From the NCBI RefSeq assembly GCF_963678975.1, contig NC_089274.1, positions 24,837,053-24,901,052 on the forward strand: DNA of 64,000 bases, given 5' to 3'. Below the pieces are notes generated by a model. It was not told where the DNA came from, searched no databases, and saw nothing but the letters and a program-made list of their open reading frames with translations. Below, in pieces: positions 59,358-64,000 of this stretch. Made by a program: the position numbers and the translations under genes. How positions within the stretch are numbered: position 1 is the stretch's first letter; every line of letters begins with the position of its first letter. This stretch comes from Dysidea avara (lineage: Eukaryota; Porifera; Demospongiae; Dictyoceratida; Dysideidae).

Positions 59358-62300
59358 ATGACGGAGAAGAAAACAGCTCATTTTCTTGTTGGATTACTGT
59401 TTTCAGTTTACGCAGTTGTAGATGTTGTGTCTTCAGCTCGAATAAGTAAGCGAAGCTACGTGTGTGTATACAGTATAGCCGCGCTATAAAATATAATGTT
59501 TAATTGTGGACATCATACTGACGCAGCCACTGAGCGAAACCAGCCAAATCTACTTCGTAGCTACTACTTTTATACCTGTAGGTGCACTAAGGGTAGTAAC
59601 ACCAGAGGAATATTTATGAAAGTAATAAAACACTATAGTTTCCTTGCAGTGAAGCTTGCGGCCACTGTTCTGCACTATAATTTCTTCAACTATTAAGGGG
59701 CGTAGCTGTCTGACTTTAAGTATAGTTTTCTACTTGTAAGTGTATGCTATCCTACTGTCTTGCGCACTAGACTTCTCAGTCTGGTGCGAGGGCTAAAATT
59801 TGCTAAGGGTGACACAATTAATATAGAGAGGGTTTTTGACATCAAAGATGCCAAGATACTGAAGAAAAGGTCAATTTTCAGTACTGAACAAAACAGGTCA
59901 AGAATTTTCATTGTGGTTATAGGTAGCTGCTGTTTAACACAATTATTATGATGCAACCCTACACACCATGTGAAGAGCAATGCATGAAGCTTGCCTAGTA
60001 CTTTGACTAGTACTTTGACTGTTAGAGGCATGGTGCAAAAATTACGGCTGACCGGACACTGAATTCCTGTTTTATTCTTACATGATAGGTAATACACAAA
60101 GCAGTTGCAAATCAATTCTTTATCTGTAAGCAAAATACAAATTGGACACAAAGGAGGACAAAGGCAAGTCCATGATGATGCATACATTGTACATACTGCA
60201 GTATATAGCATAAGCAACCAATTAACAGAACGTTTATCTCTGCCACACGTCCCTCCTCATCCAAACTACATTCCTGGAGCAAGATTTTTGGCAGAAGTAT
60301 TCCACTTGATGTCATCTTCTTGTGTACCAAATTTGGTATCAAAGGGTCCAGTTACAGCTGAAAACATTTAGAATCAAAGTAACTGTTTATCGGAACCGTG
60401 GCTCAATCACTGGAACTTCATCGGAAGATTACCACATAACTGACCACTACACAGCTGCTAAAAATTTGATAAAATTCCTACATAATTGTGGGTGCCTAAC
60501 CAACACCCATGCAAAGTTTCAATACGTAAAATTGTATCATACAATAGCTATGATTTTTTTTTTTGTAAAATGCACGCATAAAAAGTTGATAATTCAACAC
60601 ACAGTGGTCATTTAACAATCATACAGTAATTAGTAGCGGAATAACTAGCTCTCTACCATAACTAGCTAGGTATTTCTCTTTGCTTTGTTCTTGATATCTT
60701 GGTGGTTTCTGGCTGGCATGTAGTCGCTCACCTTGGACTCCAGTCGTGGGACTTATTACACTATTTTCAACTATATTCTTATCATCCTCTGTGTTCAAAA
60801 CAGCTGCCATATTTACCTAAGCCACAGCAGTTCAACTCTTTAAGTTTACCAGTAGCCATACTGTGCATGTTTATCTGTCAAGTGCTCATGGCTTGACTTG
60901 TTTCCTTCATTGTTTGGTGGCTAAAGCTTCAAAGTAGTGATTGAAATTTGATTATCATGAACTCTCAAAATGACATGAACAAACCCCATTTAATGACACA
61001 GGCGAAACTTGCTTCCAACACAACTACAAACCTGCAGTAAAGAAGTTACATGCACTGTTAACCTTTGTTCAAATTTTAAACACAATAATCAGTAAAGTTA
61101 TAATTGTCATCAAGCTTAATATGCGCTTTGTCAACAATGCCACTTAATATTGTGCCATGGAATCTTGCCCATTTTTATTAGGATAACACGCATCTGATAA
61201 TAAAGTCATCCATTTCTGATAATCAAGCCCATCCAATAATTGGTTGCTTACGCTATGCTAAAAGGCACATGTTGGGCTGAAGCAACATCTAATAGTGGAA
61301 AAATCAATCCCATAGCCTAAGTAGGGGTTTGTAACCATTGGTGTAGCTGGTTTATGGTTGGCTACCATACATACACAACTTGATTTTGGAAATGAATCAT
61401 TTTGATATACAGAACAGCAAACTTAAAACAGGAGGAGGTGACTCAGGTGACTATGTTGTATCTGGCTTATACAATATCCATACGCCATCACTATTCTTGT
61501 CTCTAGCTGGTATCTGCAGCTGCCCCACCACTCCAACTCAGAGTGTATTCACTCATATGCATGATACAACTACACTTAAAGTGCAAAGGCAGTTTCTTGA
61601 TGCCATGACTTGGTTGATTTACATATACAGTGAAACATGTGTATTAAGGACACCTTGGGACCAAACAAAAGTGTCCTGATTATCAAGGTGTTCTAATTTT
61701 TCAGGTCATGATCAGTTTACATGCTAAGGAATACTTTGGGACCATTATTGAGTGTCCAGATTATGCAGGTGTCCTCATTTTCAAGCGTCCTGATTAACAG
61801 GTTGTAATCACTGTCTGTTTGACAAAAATTGATAATAGATAACTGTAGTTAGTATTAAAAGATTTGTGCATGAGTCACTAGCTATTAAAATATTTACTAG
61901 CATCAGTATTTGTCACAAATAAAATTCACACATGTACATAATTATGCATTGTTCATTTCACTAGCTACACCATGTAGGAGGCCAATAGACTTGTTGGATA
62001 ATGATTTACTCTACGATACTCTGGTGACTGATAAACGGATGAATGCTTCTTCCTTTATTGATCCATATACACCACCACAAGCAAGACTATCAGGAATTGG
62101 ATGGTGTTCAGCAAGCATGCAAGATGTATATATAGAGATAGATTTTGGTGCAGAACTAGTAGTGCAAGCTATATTCATACAACCTAACAATCAGGAATTA
62201 TATGTAACACGCTACATGCTACAATATGCTGGATCTGATGGCATGTACAACTTTGTAATTTCTAATTCTTCCGGCTCCACTGTGAGTATAGTATAATAGA

Positions 62301-63931
62301 CCATATAGTGTTACACACATGTAATACAATACATAGATGGCATACTTACGAAATATCCCTTTTCCTGATCATTAGATTGCTAGATCAGATTTATATGACT
62401 GATTTTGAGCATGTAACACTTCGTGTAATACAAGTCTGTACATGTGTATTACATGCTCTGTTTACTGACCTGTTAATAAGCCTAACTTGCTATCTGTAGC
62501 TATAATAGTTGAGTTTAATAGTATTTGAGGGTGTTGGACACCTTGATAAAGCATGGAATTCAAACCTCTAATAAAGTAAATCTGGTCTTGAGAAATCCAG
62601 TCACCCATCCTCCATGTACGGTAGCTGTAAAGCCTGTGCCATCTTGGTGATGGGGTCATGTACATACATTTGTTTTAATGAATTGTACTGAAGTGCATGA
62701 CTAGCTACAGCTGCAATATGTGGGTGCAGAAGTGTTATTTAAGTAGCTCATCTTCTATAGTGTAGTCTACACCAGGGTTGAAACTGGATCAGGTCATCCG
62801 GGTTGACCAAGTTGACTGGGTCATCTGGGTCTGAACTACTTTATAGAATATCTGGGTCTGACTCAGATTGGATTACATTAACAATGTGGAAGTAGATTAA
62901 CATGTTTATAGTATAATCCTGCAGCAGCCAGCTTCTCTCGTGGGACATGCCCACTTATCTGAAATGTGTGATATGGTTTGTATAGGCATGCGTGGAGCCT
63001 TGTCCATGATCGGTAAGGTGTGTTGTAGTCTGTTGGTATACACAAAAAGCTATATCTGTTACTGTCTGTAGATTTATGTGGAACCATGCCCACTAATCAA
63101 TATGCTTCATAGTCTAGTGTTGCAGCATACATGTTCTTTCTTGAGCCATGCCCACTTACTAATCTGTTTGTAGCATGCAGCATATGGAATCATGTCCAGT
63201 TATCAGTAAGGTGTGTTGAAGTTTGTGGCCTGGATTGCTATCCAGGTAAGCAGTTCTGACCCGGTTTCAACCTGCAGTGCTGACCTGGTTCAACCCTTGC
63301 CAATGCTATGATAACAAATTACTTACTTTATTCCATCATTAAATCACTCATGATCTCATCATATAAACTCCAGCAGTACAAGTTAATTCTTCATTATAAT
63401 CAGTTATAATGATGCTAAGAAGTCCAATCGTGCTTACTCAAGGGACAATCAAAAAGGAATAATATATCTGCCAAAATTCCAGCTTAGAATACAGAGGTGT
63501 CCCATTGATAACAACATGATCAAGTGATACCTGTTCCAAGATGTTTTGGCACTTAAATATAGTTATCTCTTAATCTTTGTTGAAAATCATAAGATGAGCA
63601 AGAGGTAATGATATCAAGGCTAAAATTGTGAGTCTCGATCGTGACCGAACCATGATAGCTGAGAGGTTTTGGAATAGCTAATGGGGTTGTCTCACCTTAT
63701 TATTAATTCCTGACATAAATATGTGTTTGCCAATGTAGTTATTAGATAAATATAGAATGCAAATTATCTGTAACTGCTGTACATTTGTATAGAATTTTGA
63801 AGGAATTGACTTGTGTAGACGGAGACTATTTAGACATCCAGTTATTGCACAGTACATTCGTATAATTCCACTGGAATGGGTAGGAGAGTTTGCTTGTTTG
63901 AGATTTGAACTTTTTGGATGTCAAGTTAAAG
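59358..63931 (+). CDS. Receptor C: discoidin (DDR-like) receptor, 5' part (exons 1-3; continues beyond window)
   Basis: Exons 59358-59445, 61965-62281, 63793-63931, phases 1-0-1 as in A and B; 544 nt so far. Exon 1 is a signal peptide (MTEKKTAHFLVGLLFSVYAV, then VVSSA); the start at 59358 was chosen over an upstream in-frame ATG because it aligns with B. Exons 2-3 form the whole first discoidin domain: TTPCRRP, NASSF, QARLSGIGWC, IEIDFGAELVV, LQYAGSDGMY, then YIRIIPLEW and RFELFGC. Compared with A and B it lacks five codons and one Cys after GWC. The exon 3 donor (GTCAGC) is followed within a dozen bases by a GT microsatellite reaching the window edge. Domain 2, TM and tail are expected downstream. 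Confidence 0.85.
62771..63305. repeat. Element with GGGTTGAAAC ends in gene C intron 2
   Basis: CAGGGTTGAAACTGGATCAG at 62772 pairs with inverted GACCCGGTTTCAACCTG at 63258-63274 and GGTTCAACCC at 63287. Internal GGGTCATCTGGGTCTGA-type repeats resemble the element at 37620-38290. Confidence 0.5.
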
Positions 63932-63942
63932 GTCAGCAGTAT

Positions 63943-64000
<58 letters not shown>
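63943..64000. repeat. GT microsatellite at window edge
   Basis: At least 28 GT units starting 12 bases after the exon 3 donor of gene C; runs off the window. Confidence 0.95.

Noticed and set aside
59747..60217. 156-codon minus-strand ORF in intron 1 of gene C
   Set aside because: Cys-rich hydrophobic translation without known motifs; overlaps a fragment of dispersed repeat R1 near 60100-60200.
60619..60810. Possible minus-strand first exon (MAAVLNTEDDKN and a GTGAGC donor at about 60732)
   Set aside because: Attractive start and donor, but no following exon could be found on that strand and no homology is recognised.

Overview
This is an AT-rich eukaryotic window with many short introns, GT-AG splice sites, microsatellites and a very heavy load of palindromic (foldback/MITE-like) elements and non-LTR retrotransposon scraps. 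The gene content and repeat style suggest an early-branching metazoan, most likely a demosponge (an Amphimedon-like haplosclerid). The gene content consists of an axonemal dynein plus discoidin-domain receptors that resemble the ectodomain of discoidin domain receptors (DDRs). The taxonomic call is inference; only a database search would fix it.

Layout. (1) 272-7041, minus strand: the first 18 exons (753 codons, reading frame closed across every junction) of an inner-arm axonemal dynein heavy chain of DNAH7 type; the gene runs off the left edge. (2) 8025-14275, plus strand: a decayed member of the receptor family described next. (3) 15784-30029, 30427-50987 and 59358 to beyond the right edge, all plus strand: three tandem paralogues (here A, B, C) of a type I membrane receptor. 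A and B each resolve into 8 exons with identical intron phases (1-0-1-0-1-2-2), giving 559 and 578 residues. C is cut by the window end after exon 3.

Receptor design: signal peptide, DDR-like discoidin (F5/8 type C) domain, second divergent discoidin-like domain, Ser/Thr-rich stalk, one transmembrane helix, and a tail of about 125 residues with three conserved tyrosines. Two of the three fit the ITIM consensus. There is no kinase domain, so the family pairs a DDR-type ectodomain with an adaptor/phosphatase-recruiting style of tail. A tandem, diversifying, partly pseudogenised cluster of this kind is a plausible self/non-self or cell-adhesion receptor system. This is the most interesting content of the window.

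Between and inside the receptor genes lie repeats: a DNA transposon of about 3.4 kb with 37-bp terminal inverted repeats and rearranged coding parts (52304-55750), LINE fragments (about 14780-15724, 55810-56010, 58105-58371), a palindrome of 3.4 kb in intron 3 of gene B (40207-43594), a hAT-like MITE nested inside another foldback (44049-44717), a 62-bp hairpin with 9-bp target duplication (15290-15351), minisatellites and a dispersed motif around CTCTAATAGAGC. No rRNA, tRNA or CRISPR array was recognised.
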